Positions 7,790 to 15,520 of a stretch of DNA of 29,625 bases are shown piece after piece; position 1 is the first letter of the stretch, and each line of letters opens with the position of its first letter. The notes beneath the pieces were generated by a model. The model was not told the origin of the DNA, made no database searches, and was given only the letters and a program-made list of their open reading frames with translations. The stretch is from NCBI GenBank assembly GCA_003599205.1, contig QZJA01000007.1:1-29625 (forward strand), written 5' to 3'. This stretch comes from Candidatus Parcubacteria bacterium (GTDB taxonomy: Bacteria; Patescibacteriota; Patescibacteriia; UBA1558; GWA2-36-10). Both the position numbers and the translations under genes were made by a program.

Positions 7790-7924
7790 CTACGCCCACA
7801 GAGGGGAGAGGATGGCAGCGATCACTGCGATTACGGTGCCGAGGAGAATGGCAAAGACCAGAGGTCCGCCGCTACCACCTTCTTCGAAGAAGGTGCGTCT
7901 CACTTCACTGAGAAAGTGCTTCAT
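7790..7924 (-). CDS. 44-aa single-pass membrane microprotein
   Basis: ATG at 7924 to TAG at 7790. The product has a charged amphipathic N-terminus (MKHFLSEVRRTFFEEGG), then SGG, then one transmembrane segment (about residues 21-44, PLVFAILLGTVIAVIAAILS). A purine-rich AAAGGG lies upstream, a TTGACA/TATATA promoter lies at 8031-8003, and a strong terminator follows. Layout and length recall Flp-type pilins or small membrane regulators, but the Flp GxxxxEY processing motif is absent, so no family is assigned. Codons are GC-rich compared with tsf and pyrH. It splits the usually compact tsf-pyrH junction on the opposite strand. Confidence 0.68.
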   Translation of the reverse strand: MKHFLSEVRRTFFEEGGSGGPLVFAILLGTVIAVIAAILSPLWA

Positions 7925-7961
7925 GGTCACCAACCCTTTCTATTGCTTGTGTCGGATTATA

Positions 7962-7979
7962 CTTGGTTTGTAGACCAAG
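7962..7979. promoter_or_regulatory. Inverted repeat in the leader of the 44-aa gene
   Basis: CTTGGT (7962-7967) and ACCAAG (7974-7979) form a 6-bp inverted repeat. On the minus strand it directly abuts a second TATAAT (7961-7956). It may be an operator or a leader hairpin. Confidence 0.35.
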
Positions 7980-8002
7980 CAGTGTTGGAAACTTAATTGT
8001 TA

Positions 8003-8031
8003 TATATAACATATTTGTAGTAATTTGTCAA
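8003..8031 (-). promoter_or_regulatory. Promoter of the 44-aa gene
   Basis: On the minus strand TTGACA (8031-8026), 17 nt, TATATA (8008-8003). The leader would be about 70 nt. Confidence 0.65.
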
Positions 8032-8069
8032 TGATTAATTTATTTTAATCTTGCTAATTTTATAGCAAT

Positions 8070-8098
8070 TTGACATAATGATGGTAAGATTTTTAATT
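8070..8098 (+). promoter_or_regulatory. pyrH promoter giving a nearly leaderless mRNA
   Basis: TTGACA (8070-8075), 17 nt, TTAATT (8093-8098). The expected start is within a base or two of the pyrH ATG at 8106, which also has no Shine-Dalgarno site. Confidence 0.5.
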
Positions 8099-8105
8099 TT
8101 AGAAA

Positions 8106-8822
8106 ATGAAAAATAAACGTGTTGTTATAAAATTATCTGGTGAAACCTTTGAGTTGGCTAGTAGCGAGGCCAATCTGGATTTTCCGGCCATTGCCAAAAT
8201 CGCCAAAAGTATCAAGCAATTGGTCAAACTGGGCTATCAAGTGGGAGTAGTAGTCGGCGCGGGCAATATTTTCCGAGCGCGGATGGTCAAGGGTCAAGAA
8301 ATTGAGCGGACAGTAGCTGATCATATGGGCATGATGGCTACCAATATCAATGCTTTGGCCTTGCAGTCTGTTTTGGAAAAAAATGGCCAAGAGGCTAGAG
8401 TCTTATCATCGTTTTCTGTGCCCAAGATAATGGAAGATTATAACCACCGCAAAGCCATTGATCATCTAGAACACAAACGAGTAGTGATTTTTGCTGGAGG
8501 CACAGGTAATCCTTACTTTACTACGGACACTACTTTGGTGCTGAGAGCACTAGAGGTTGGAGCTCAACACATTTATAAAGCATCCAATGTAGCTGGTATC
8601 TATGATAGCGATCCTGATAAAAATCCCAAAGCTAAATTGTACAAGAAGTTGACTTACACTCAGGCGCTCGATCAGAATTTGAAAGTGATGGATGCTACTG
8701 CTTTTGCTCTAGCTCGTGATAATAAATTAAATTTAACAGTTTTTAAATACAGCCCAGAGAATATCATCAAAGCAGTAGCTAAGGATGCTATCGGGACTAA
8801 AGTTTTTTATGAAGGTAGTTAA
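8106..8822 (+). CDS. pyrH: Uridylate kinase (UMP kinase)
   Basis: Phosphorylates UMP to UDP in pyrimidine nucleotide synthesis; amino-acid kinase family. The 238-aa length is normal. Motifs: N-terminal KRVVIKLSGETFE (phosphate-binding Lys/Gly/Ser), VGVVVGAGNIFRAR, DHMGMMATNINALALQ, FAGGTGNPYFTTDT (typical PyrH) and YDSDPDKNPKAKLY. In many bacteria pyrH is followed by frr; here it overlaps a PSP1 gene instead, and no frr is present in the window. Confidence 0.97.
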   Translation: MKNKRVVIKLSGETFELASSEANLDFPAIAKIAKSIKQLVKLGYQVGVVVGAGNIFRARMVKGQEIERTVADHMGMMATNINALALQSVLEKNGQEARVLSSFSVPKIMEDYNHRKAIDHLEHKRVVIFAGGTGNPYFTTDTTLVLRALEVGAQHIYKASNVAGIYDSDPDKNPKAKLYKKLTYTQALDQNLKVMDATAFALARDNKLNLTVFKYSPENIIKAVAKDAIGTKVFYEGS

Positions 8823-9702
8823 AATACAATTTCATAACTTAGATAAGGAATACTTTTTTTTGCCAGAATTTACCGATGATAAGGGGGCTGATGTAAATGT
8901 AGGGGATTTGGTAATAGTAAAAACAATCCTGGGTGAAGATCTGGGGACTATTTCTGATTGGGCGGAGTTTGAACCTAGCACCAGTCAAGAAAAAACCGAT
9001 GATAATGTTGACACTAAAAATGTTTCAATAGAGCAAAAATCAATTTCTGATGTAAAACCAATGTTGCGGCGTGCTACTGATGATGATCTTAAAAAATTAT
9101 CACAACAACAACAGCAAAATATTAAATATCTCCATGATTGCAAAGAGCTGATTAAAAAATATGGCTTAAATGAAATGAAGTTGATTGATGTTAATGAATC
9201 ATTTGATGGGGCAAGACTGACTTTTTATTTTACCGCTGATACCAGAGTAGATTTTAGGGATTTGGTCAAAGAATTAGTCAAAAATTATCGGAAAAAAATA
9301 AGATTGCAACAAGTTGGCGTCAGAGATGCTGCCAAAACTAGTGGTGATTTTGGCCCCTGTGGCTTGCCACTTTGTTGTCGCGCTTGGCTGGCTGATGTGG
9401 GTAATGTCAGCCCAGACTACATCAAAGATCAAGATTTGGGGCATCGAGGAGTTGATAGATTATCCGGACCTTGTGGTCGACTTAAGTGTTGTCTAAGATT
9501 TGAAGAAGAAGCTTATAAATACAATTTGGATAAGTTGCCTAAAGTAGGGGACATCATCAAGACAGCTGCTGGTCCGGGCAAGGTCAAAACAGTTAGGCCT
9601 TTGCAACATACAGTCGAATTGGAAATTGATGGAGTTACAGTGGAATATCCTTATCTTGAAGGCAAGCTCTGCGAGAAAAATAAAGATGATTGCCAACAAT
9701 AA
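8809..9702 (+). CDS. PSP1 C-terminal domain protein (RicT/YaaT-like)
   Basis: 297 aa, start ATG 8809 overlapping the pyrH end by 14 nt (translational coupling). The PSP1 domain is clear: FGPCGLPLCC (Cys184, 189, 190) and SGPCGRLKCCLRFEEEAY (Cys222, 227, 228). These cysteines are conserved in Bacillus RicT, which carries an Fe-S cluster as part of the RicA/F/T complex that helps RNase Y mRNA processing and maturation. An N-terminal domain (about 1-55) and a Gln-rich linker with an acidic stretch (55-105) precede it. A direct RNA-processing role here is inferred from the family. A terminator follows at 9714-9743. Confidence 0.85.
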   Translation: MKVVKIQFHNLDKEYFFLPEFTDDKGADVNVGDLVIVKTILGEDLGTISDWAEFEPSTSQEKTDDNVDTKNVSIEQKSISDVKPMLRRATDDDLKKLSQQQQQNIKYLHDCKELIKKYGLNEMKLIDVNESFDGARLTFYFTADTRVDFRDLVKELVKNYRKKIRLQQVGVRDAAKTSGDFGPCGLPLCCRAWLADVGNVSPDYIKDQDLGHRGVDRLSGPCGRLKCCLRFEEEAYKYNLDKLPKVGDIIKTAAGPGKVKTVRPLQHTVELEIDGVTVEYPYLEGKLCEKNKDDCQQ

Positions 9703-9713
9703 TTTTAGAGTTT

Positions 9714-9743
9714 AACCGCCCTTTGTTTGAAGGGTGGTTTTTT
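9714..9743 (+). terminator. Terminator after the PSP1 gene
   Basis: AACCGCCCTT (9714-9723) pairs with AAGGGTGGTT (9730-9739), including one G-T pair, around a 6-nt loop and followed by a T-run. A TTGTTT / TATAAT promoter for gapA (17-nt spacing, about 9724-9752) overlaps the hairpin. Confidence 0.8.
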
Positions 9744-9777
9744 GGTATAATGAGATTGTTAAAATTAAACAAAAATT

Positions 9778-10782
9778 ATGGCAAAAAGAAAAATACGAGT
9801 AGCTATCAATGGTTTTGGTCGCATTGGCCGAGCCGCTTTCAAGATCATGCTGGCTAGCAACAAATACGAAGTAGTAGCTATCAATGATTTGGCACCAGCT
9901 GAGTCTTTGGCTTATCTTTTGAAATATGACACGGTTTATGGCAAATATGATAAAAAGGTAATTAGCAAAGGCAGTAGTATTTATGTTAATGGAAAACAAT
10001 ATCATATTACTGCTCAGCCTGACCCCAAGAAATTGCCGTGGAAAAAGATGAGAATTGATGTAGTGCTGGAATGTACTGGTCGTTTTGTCAAAGATGGCTT
10101 GGCTGCTGGGCATATCAAAGCGGGAGCAAAAAAAGTAATTATTTCTGCGCCAGCTAAGGGTGGAGATGTTGATACATACCTATTAGGAGTTAATCAAAAA
10201 AATTATAAAAATCAAAAAGTAATTTCCAATGCTTCTTGTACTACCAATTGTATTGCTCCAGTAGCTCAGATTATGGTGTCAAAGTTTGGGGTGGAAAAGG
10301 CAATGATGACTACCATTCATTCCTACACGGCTGATCAGAGTTTAGTAGATGGTCCGCACAAAGACGCGCGTCGTGGCAGAAGTGCTGCTCAAAATATTGT
10401 GCCCACCAGTACTGGCGCGGCGGTGGCTACCGCTAAAGTCATTCCAGAGCTGGAAGGCTTGTTTGATGGATTGGCTATCAGAGTACCAACTCCAGTAGTG
10501 TCTTTGTCAGATTTTACTTTTGTGCTCAAAAAAGATGTAACTGTAAAACAAGTTAATAATGCTCTGATTACTGCTTCAAAGAGTAAGCAATACAACGGCA
10601 TCTTGGGAGTAACTGATGAGCCAGTAGTTTCTTCTGATTTTATCGGTGATGAACGCTCATCAATAGTTGATTTGTCACTCACTAAGGTAGTTGGCGGCAA
10701 TATGGTCAAAATTATTGCTTGGTATGATAATGAATGGGGCTATTCTGTCCGTTTGGTAGAAATGATTAGCCAAATTAGCTAA
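9778..10782 (+). CDS. gapA: Glyceraldehyde-3-phosphate dehydrogenase (NAD-dependent type)
   Basis: Glycolytic oxidation and phosphorylation of glyceraldehyde-3-phosphate. The 334-aa length is normal. The N-terminal Rossmann fold has INGFGRIGR, followed by AINDL, whose Asp favours NAD. The catalytic Cys154 is in SNASCTTNC, with His181 in TIHSYTADQ. Other blocks: DGPHKDARRGRSAAQNIVPT and WYDNEWGYS. The promoter overlaps the upstream terminator; no Shine-Dalgarno site precedes the ATG. Confidence 0.97.
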   Translation: MAKRKIRVAINGFGRIGRAAFKIMLASNKYEVVAINDLAPAESLAYLLKYDTVYGKYDKKVISKGSSIYVNGKQYHITAQPDPKKLPWKKMRIDVVLECTGRFVKDGLAAGHIKAGAKKVIISAPAKGGDVDTYLLGVNQKNYKNQKVISNASCTTNCIAPVAQIMVSKFGVEKAMMTTIHSYTADQSLVDGPHKDARRGRSAAQNIVPTSTGAAVATAKVIPELEGLFDGLAIRVPTPVVSLSDFTFVLKKDVTVKQVNNALITASKSKQYNGILGVTDEPVVSSDFIGDERSSIVDLSLTKVVGGNMVKIIAWYDNEWGYSVRLVEMISQIS

Positions 10783-10808
10783 TATTTAATAAATTTAAAT
10801 ATAGCGCT

Positions 10809-12218
10809 ATGAAATTGAGTAAAAAAATTATCAAAAGTTTGGTTTTGGTAGTTTTTGTCTTTTCTTTTGGCTTTTATGTAAACATTGGCCAGTCAGCTAA
10901 TGAGCAACAAAGCTACGAAGAAGGCAAGCTTATCAAAGTCAAAGGACGTCAAGGAGCGGCTGTGTATCAGATTGGCTCAGACGGCAAAAAGTATGTTTTC
11001 CCTGATGCCAAGACATATGGCACTTGGCATGATGATTTTAGCCAAGTGGAAGAAGTAGAGCTAGCCGAGCTTGATAATTATGATGATGGAGGCATAGTGA
11101 CAGTTCAGCCTGGTAGCAAGTTGATTACTCATCCTAATACTGCCAAGGTTTATGCAGTCGGCGAGGGTGGCGAGTTGTTTCATATACCCGATGAGGCTAC
11201 AGCGGAAAAGCTTTATGGCGAAGGTTGGAGCAAAAATGTTGAGGACGTAGATCCTGGTATTTTTTCTACCAGCTACACCAATACTCAAGAAGAGGTTTCT
11301 GAAGAAAATTTGCCCGAAGGTACCTTGGTCAATGAAGAAGAGACCGACGAATTATTTCTTATCCAAGATGGCAAGAAGAGAGAGGTAAAACCTTATGCTT
11401 ATGGACAAAATAACTTAGATAAAAAAAGTGTAGTAAAAGTTAAACAGATAAAAGAAAAATACGAGTTAGGCGAAGAATTAAAAATGCCAGAAACAAGAGT
11501 ATCGCAGTATAATCCCATAGAAGAAGATGAGACTTTTGTTGTTATTTGTCATCAGCCGATAACTAGCAATGCCAATAACCCTCAGACAATGAAAATTTCG
11601 CAGAAAGCATTGGAAGCTCACTTAAATCACGGCGATGCCTTAGGAGAATGTCCTGATCAGGAGTATCCAGAACCAGAAGATACTTGTGATAATGTAGTGG
11701 TTGATACTAGGTCAGCTGCTGGTGGTACAGCTTGGCAGGATCTTGGTTTAGATATTTCAGCTCATCCGACTATTACTCGATATAGGATACAATGGTTTAG
11801 TGGTTATTGGTCACCTTGGTATACCAAGGGAGTTGATGATATTGATTGGGTGGATCCAAATAGAAGAGTCTGGTCATATTTTGATGATCATACCCATCAG
11901 GTTGAATGGTGTCAGACTATCAATGATGATATGTCCGATATTACTTGTGCCGGTGGTGAAGATCCAGAGTTGATTGAGCGAGAACGACTGGGCAATACTC
12001 ATTGGAATGATCTTGGTCTAGATATTTCAACTCATCCAGAAATAAAAAAATATAAGATCCAATGGTATAGCGGTGCTTGGGCACCAAAGTGGTATTATCC
12101 TGGAGAAAATGATGTGGATTGGGCATTAACCAACAGAAGAGTTTGGTCATATTTTCAAGATCATACCCATAAGTTTGTTTATTGTCCTAGTGAGGACATA
12201 AATGATGTTTTAGAATAA
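10809..12218 (+). CDS. Secreted Patescibacteria-type repeat protein
   Basis: 469 aa with a Sec signal peptide (about 1-29, cleavage near QSA). Residues 38-156 hold two modules of a type common in secreted Patescibacteria proteins: GAAVYQIGSDGKKYVFPDA with TWHDDFSQV, then TVQPGSKLI, KVYAVGEGGELFHIPDE and LYGEGW. Residues 245-281 contain FVVICHQP...AHLNHGDALGECPD, a CHxP/AHLxHGD motif often seen in surface proteins and perhaps metal binding. Two tandem repeats follow at about 299-368 and 390-459 (DLGLDISAHP / DLGLDISTHP, then IQW, NRRVWSYF and DHTH), each with several Trp. It is likely a cell-surface or secreted adhesin-like protein; its function is unknown. A strong terminator follows. Confidence 0.8.
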   Translation: MKLSKKIIKSLVLVVFVFSFGFYVNIGQSANEQQSYEEGKLIKVKGRQGAAVYQIGSDGKKYVFPDAKTYGTWHDDFSQVEEVELAELDNYDDGGIVTVQPGSKLITHPNTAKVYAVGEGGELFHIPDEATAEKLYGEGWSKNVEDVDPGIFSTSYTNTQEEVSEENLPEGTLVNEEETDELFLIQDGKKREVKPYAYGQNNLDKKSVVKVKQIKEKYELGEELKMPETRVSQYNPIEEDETFVVICHQPITSNANNPQTMKISQKALEAHLNHGDALGECPDQEYPEPEDTCDNVVVDTRSAAGGTAWQDLGLDISAHPTITRYRIQWFSGYWSPWYTKGVDDIDWVDPNRRVWSYFDDHTHQVEWCQTINDDMSDITCAGGEDPELIERERLGNTHWNDLGLDISTHPEIKKYKIQWYSGAWAPKWYYPGENDVDWALTNRRVWSYFQDHTHKFVYCPSEDINDVLE

Positions 12219-12234
12219 TGTTTTAAAAATAAAA

Positions 12235-12257
12235 CCCCCGTTTAAGCGGGGGTTTTT
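12235..12257 (+). terminator. Terminator after the secreted repeat protein
   Basis: CCCCCG (12235-12240) pairs with CGGGGG (12247-12252) around TTTAAG, followed by TTTTT. Confidence 0.9.
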
Positions 12258-12288
12258 AAATTATACAAAAAAATGCTAAAATATACTC

Positions 12289-13677
12289 ATGAAAATATAT
12301 TTCCAAAACAGTTTAAGCCGCAAAAAAGAGGAGTTCAAACCCATTAAAAAAAATAAAGTTGGCCTTTATACTTGCGGGCCGACAGTTTATGATTATCCTC
12401 ATATTGGCAATCTTTCAGCTTATGTCATCTGGGATGTGCTCAAGCGTTTTTTACTTTCCCAGGGCTATCAAGTCAAACATATTATGAATTTGACTGATGT
12501 TGGTCATCTAGTGTCTGACGCTGATGAGGGTGAGGACAAGATTGAGACAGCTAAGCGTCGAGAGAAAAAAACTGCTTGGGAAGTAGCTGATTATTTTATT
12601 GAAGTTTTCCAAAAAAATATAGCGGAATTAAATATTTTATCGCCGACAAAGTTTTTGCGGGCAACTGATACTATCAAAGAGCAGATTGATTTTGCCAAAG
12701 TTTTGGATGAAAAAGGTTATTTGTACAAAACTAGTGATGGTATGTATTTTGATACTAGTAAGATTGCTGATTATGGTCGGCTAGCTAATTTGGCCGAAGT
12801 AGAACAACAAGAGGGTGCGCGAGTAGCCAAAAATCCAGAAAAGAAAAATGCTAATGATTTTGCGGTTTGGAAATTTTCACCGCAAAATTCTCAACGTGAT
12901 ATGGAGTGGGATTCACCTTGGGGCAAGGGTTTCCCTGGTTGGCATTTGGAGTGTTCAGTCATGAGCCGAATGGAGCTGGGTGATACCTTTGACATCCATA
13001 CTGGCGGAGTGGATCACATGACAGTCCATCATCCCAATGAAATGGCTCAGTCAGAAGCATTTACCGGTAAGTTGCAGGCTAATTATTGGTTACACAATCA
13101 GCACTTGAGATATGAAGGCGGCAAGATGTCCAAGTCAGCTGGAGTGTTTATCAAGTTGTCTGATTTGGAAGAAAAAAAATATTCACCCATGTCTTTCCGT
13201 TATTTTATTTTGCAAAATAATTATCGCAAACCGCATAATTTTTCTTGGCAAGCCTTGAGTGCAGCTCAGGCAGGATTAAAAAATATTTTGCGCAGTATTG
13301 CTTTTTTTGATCAAGCTAAAGCCAAGGCTAGTAAAGAATTTTTGGCAGAATTTTATACTGCCTTAGCAGATGATTTTAACACAGCTAGAGCTTTGTCTGT
13401 TTTACAAAAAGTTTTGGAAAGCAAGCTTGAGGATAAAGTAAAATTAGCTACTGTGTTGAAAATGGATGAGGTCCTTGGTTTTGATCTTGAATCTTTGAGA
13501 AAGAGATTTTTGGATCTGCCAGAAGAAGCAAAGATTTTGTTGAAGGAGAGGGAAGTGGCTCGTGAAAATAAAGATTGGGCAAGAGCTGATCAATTGAGAG
13601 ACAAATTAGTAGCTTGGCAAGTAGAAGTTCAGGATACTTCTGCTGGGCAGAAGGCGATTTATAATTGGTTGGAATAA
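12289..13677 (+). CDS. cysS: Cysteinyl-tRNA synthetase
   Basis: Class I aminoacyl-tRNA synthetase, 462 aa. Seen: zinc ligand Cys29 in TCGPTVYD, the HIGH motif as HIGN (38-41), WHLECSVMSRMELG with the second zinc Cys, HTGGVDHMTVHHPNEMAQSE, and KMSKS (279-283). The C-terminal helical domain is present. The ATG is preceded by AT-rich sequence with TAAAAT a few bases upstream, suggesting a very short leader and no Shine-Dalgarno site. A hairpin with a T-run follows at 13696-13717. Confidence 0.97.
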   Translation: MKIYFQNSLSRKKEEFKPIKKNKVGLYTCGPTVYDYPHIGNLSAYVIWDVLKRFLLSQGYQVKHIMNLTDVGHLVSDADEGEDKIETAKRREKKTAWEVADYFIEVFQKNIAELNILSPTKFLRATDTIKEQIDFAKVLDEKGYLYKTSDGMYFDTSKIADYGRLANLAEVEQQEGARVAKNPEKKNANDFAVWKFSPQNSQRDMEWDSPWGKGFPGWHLECSVMSRMELGDTFDIHTGGVDHMTVHHPNEMAQSEAFTGKLQANYWLHNQHLRYEGGKMSKSAGVFIKLSDLEEKKYSPMSFRYFILQNNYRKPHNFSWQALSAAQAGLKNILRSIAFFDQAKAKASKEFLAEFYTALADDFNTARALSVLQKVLESKLEDKVKLATVLKMDEVLGFDLESLRKRFLDLPEEAKILLKEREVARENKDWARADQLRDKLVAWQVEVQDTSAGQKAIYNWLE

Positions 13678-13695
13678 TTAATTTATTTTGTACAT

Positions 13696-13717
13696 CCGGC
13701 TGACGCCGGCTGTTTTT
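13696..13717 (+). terminator. Terminator after cysS
   Basis: CCGGC (13696-13700) pairs with GCCGG (13705-13709) around TGAC, followed by CTGTTTTTT. Confidence 0.7.
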
Positions 13718-13763
13718 TATTTTTGTCAGAGTTTTTAAAGATTAATTGGTGGTGTGTTTATTG

Positions 13764-13792
13764 TTGACATTTTTTGGATATTATGGTATTAT
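13764..13792 (+). promoter_or_regulatory. Promoter of the tRNA-like ncRNA
   Basis: TTGACA (13764-13769), exactly 17 nt, TATTAT (13787-13792). The predicted start is near 13799. Confidence 0.75.
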
Positions 13793-13798
13793 AGCGAT

Positions 13799-14026
13799 TG
13801 TATCTGAGAGTTCGTTTGGAAAAAACAAAGGACCTGGGGTAGCTCCAATAGGATAGAGCAACCGGCTTGCCGGAAGGTTGAGGGTTCAACTCCCTCCCCC
13901 AGTACCAATATTGGCGGACGTGGTCCTTCGGGACCGACTTGAAGTCTGTGAACCTCTCCTCCTGAGAGACCTCGCACAGATTGATAGTACCCCTTACGCA
14001 CCCAGGGGACGTCCGCTTTTTTCTTT
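13799..14026 (+). ncRNA. Candidate structured ncRNA: tRNA-like domain plus four-way-junction domain
   Basis: A strong promoter at 13764-13792 and a T-run at 14017-14022 frame a transcript of about 220 nt with no convincing ORF. After a 34-nt leader comes a tRNA-like cloverleaf (13833-13907). Then comes a domain closed by a perfect 8-bp stem GCGGACGT (13914-13921) / ACGTCCGC (14009-14016). Inside it are three hairpins: GGTCC-UUCG-GGACC (13922-13935); an 8-bp stem 13943-13950/13975-13982 topped by CTCTC/GAGAG; and CCCCT/AGGGG (13990-14008). The first and last hairpins abut the closing stem directly. The closing stem plus T-run can act as terminator. It does not resemble tmRNA, SRP RNA, RNase P RNA, 6S RNA or a T-box. 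The boundaries are predicted only. Confidence 0.65.
13833..13907 (+). tRNA. tRNA-like structure without a normal anticodon loop
   Basis: Acceptor strand CCTGGGG (13833-13839) faces CCCCAGT, with a mismatch only at the terminal pair, and an encoded CCA follows (13905-13907). The D-arm GCTC/GAGC has GG in its loop, and the T-arm GAGGG-TTCAACT-CCCTC matches the consensus. Only 19 nt separate position 26 from the T-arm, where 21-22 are expected. The anticodon arm reads CCGG-CTTG-CCGG: a stable CUUG tetraloop replaces the 7-nt loop. No anticodon can be read in a standard fold, so it may be a tRNA mimic or a degenerate tRNA. It lies within a longer predicted transcript. Confidence 0.55.
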
Positions 14027-14039
14027 TGCTTGACTTTTG

Positions 14040-14068
14040 TTGACAAAAATTGTATATTCCTGTGTTAT
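14040..14068 (+). promoter_or_regulatory. hisS promoter
   Basis: TTGACA (14040-14045), 17 nt, TGTTAT (14063-14068), just after the ncRNA terminator. The leader is about 66 nt and carries AAAGGAAG (14126-14133) 7 nt before the ATG. Confidence 0.65.
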
Positions 14069-14140
14069 AGTAGTGTAACAAGCAAGCACCTTAAAACCAA
14101 GTCAATCAACCTCGAGACAAGCCTGAAAGGAAGTGTCTTC

Positions 14141-15493
14141 ATGAGTGATAGGATCATTAAACCAGGATGCCCCGCCGGTGTCCGCGACTTGCTGCCTCAA
14201 CAGGCGGCCCAGAGACAGGATATCGTCGCCAAGGTGATCGGTGTCTACGAGATGTTCGGCTTCGTGCCACTCGAGACTTCGATGCTGGAGCGCGAAGAAG
14301 TCCTGACCGGGGGCGACCCCGAGTTCAGCAAGCAGATCTTCCGGATCAAGGATCCGAGCAAGAATCGGGATCCTTTGGCGCTCAGGTTCGACCTGACTGT
14401 GCCTCTGGCCCGAGTGGTCGCTCAGTATCCGGAACTGCCCAAGCCGTTCAAGCGCTGGCAGATGGGCCGTGTCTTCCGCGGCGAAAAGCCCCAGGCTGGT
14501 CGCTACCGTGAGTTCGCTCAACTCGATGCCGACACTGTCGGTAGTCCCAGCCTCCTGGCTGACGTTGAGATCATCAACATGATCTACCTGGTCATGCGGC
14601 GACTCTCAGTCGTCAAGTTCATGGTTCGGGTCAACACCAGGAAGATCCTCAACGCTCTGCCGTACTACGCCGGTTTCGATCCGACCAAGGTCACTTCGGT
14701 CCTCAGGACTCTGGACAAGTTGGACAAGATCGGTCTTGACGGCGTCAGGAAAGAACTCATGACCGAGCCGGTCAACGAGTGGGACGAAAGTCCTGGTCTT
14801 TCCGCTGACGTCGTCGGCAAGCTGGTGGACTTCATCAACATCCGAGGCGACAACCAGGAGATCCAGTCGCAGCTCAGCGAGCTCATGGGAGATGTTCCCG
14901 AGGCTGCTGCTGGTTTGCGGGAACTCCAGGAGATCGTGCGTGGTGTTGAAGCCGCTGGTGTGGATCCTCAGCGTTGGACGCTGGACTTGTCCGTGGCCCG
15001 AGGTCTGGGCTACTACACCGGTCCGGTTTTCGAGACCCTGCTCACTGATCTTCCCGAGTTCGGCTCGGTCTTTTCCGGCGGTCGTTTCGACGGCCTGGTG
15101 TCTCGTTTCAGTAGGCAGAGCATTCCGGCTACCGGAGCTTCGGTCGGTGTCGACCGGCTCTTCACGGCCATGGAAAAGCTTGGTCTGCTCAGCGACCAAG
15201 CTGTGGTTCGACCCGAAGTTGTGGTCATCTGTCCCGAAGACAGCCTCCGTTTCGAGGGGGTCAAGGCGGCAGCTGAACTGCGAAGCCAAGGTCTCAGGAC
15301 CGAGCTCTACATGGGCACGGAAACCAGTATCGGCGGACAGCTCGGCTATGCTGCCAAGCGTGGCGCCCAGTTCGCGGTCATCATCGGCCTCGAGGAGTTC
15401 GCCGCCAATCAGGTGGCAATCAAGAACTTGCTTACCCGCAAACAGGAAAGGGTTGACAGAAAACAGATGTGTGCTAATATCAGGGGAATATAA
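14141..15493 (+). CDS. hisS: Histidyl-tRNA synthetase (compositionally foreign)
   Basis: Class II aminoacyl-tRNA synthetase charging tRNA-His, which is encoded 27 nt downstream. 450 aa from ATG 14141, chosen because AAAGGAAG precedes it and the N-terminus (PGCPAGVRDLLP) fits the family. Motif 2 is RWQMGRVFRGEKPQAGRYREF (about 105-125) with QLDAD after it; the histidine-specific block ARGLGYYTG spans 286-294, then GGRFDGLV and the C-terminal anticodon-binding domain (about 355-450). Codons are strongly GC-rich at third positions (CTG, GTC, CGC, GAC), very unlike cysS and gapA. This suggests acquisition from a higher-GC source. Confidence 0.96.
   Translation: MSDRIIKPGCPAGVRDLLPQQAAQRQDIVAKVIGVYEMFGFVPLETSMLEREEVLTGGDPEFSKQIFRIKDPSKNRDPLALRFDLTVPLARVVAQYPELPKPFKRWQMGRVFRGEKPQAGRYREFAQLDADTVGSPSLLADVEIINMIYLVMRRLSVVKFMVRVNTRKILNALPYYAGFDPTKVTSVLRTLDKLDKIGLDGVRKELMTEPVNEWDESPGLSADVVGKLVDFINIRGDNQEIQSQLSELMGDVPEAAAGLRELQEIVRGVEAAGVDPQRWTLDLSVARGLGYYTGPVFETLLTDLPEFGSVFSGGRFDGLVSRFSRQSIPATGASVGVDRLFTAMEKLGLLSDQAVVRPEVVVICPEDSLRFEGVKAAAELRSQGLRTELYMGTETSIGGQLGYAAKRGAQFAVIIGLEEFAANQVAIKNLLTRKQERVDRKQMCANIRGI
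15453..15480 (+). promoter_or_regulatory. Internal promoter for tRNA-His within the hisS 3' end
   Basis: TTGACA (15453-15458), 16 nt, TAATAT (15475-15480), all inside the last 14 codons of hisS. The expected start near 15487 would give a short precursor of tRNA-His. Confidence 0.5.
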
Positions 15494-15520
15494 GCACACA
15501 GGCACCTTCAATGAATTAGA

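Noticed and set aside
7729..7911. 60-aa plus-strand ORF in the tsf-pyrH gap
   Set aside because: It begins inside the terminator hairpin and is Arg-rich. The minus-strand 44-aa gene explains the region with full signals.
13833..14026. T-box leader, tmRNA or SRP RNA
   Set aside because: No T-box sequence, no tag ORF or split tRNA ends, and no SRP GGAAG-type apical loop. The RNA ends before the hisS promoter, so it is not the hisS leader.
13758..14081. Minus-strand ORFs over the ncRNA
   Set aside because: They are antisense translations of a tRNA-like sequence (ELNPQPS / GVEPSTF-type peptides), a well-known source of spurious proteins.
14606..15511. A 301-aa ORF antisense to hisS
   Set aside because: It is a shadow of the GC-rich hisS gene, where few stop codons arise on the other strand. 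The composition is not protein-like and hisS motifs are unambiguous.
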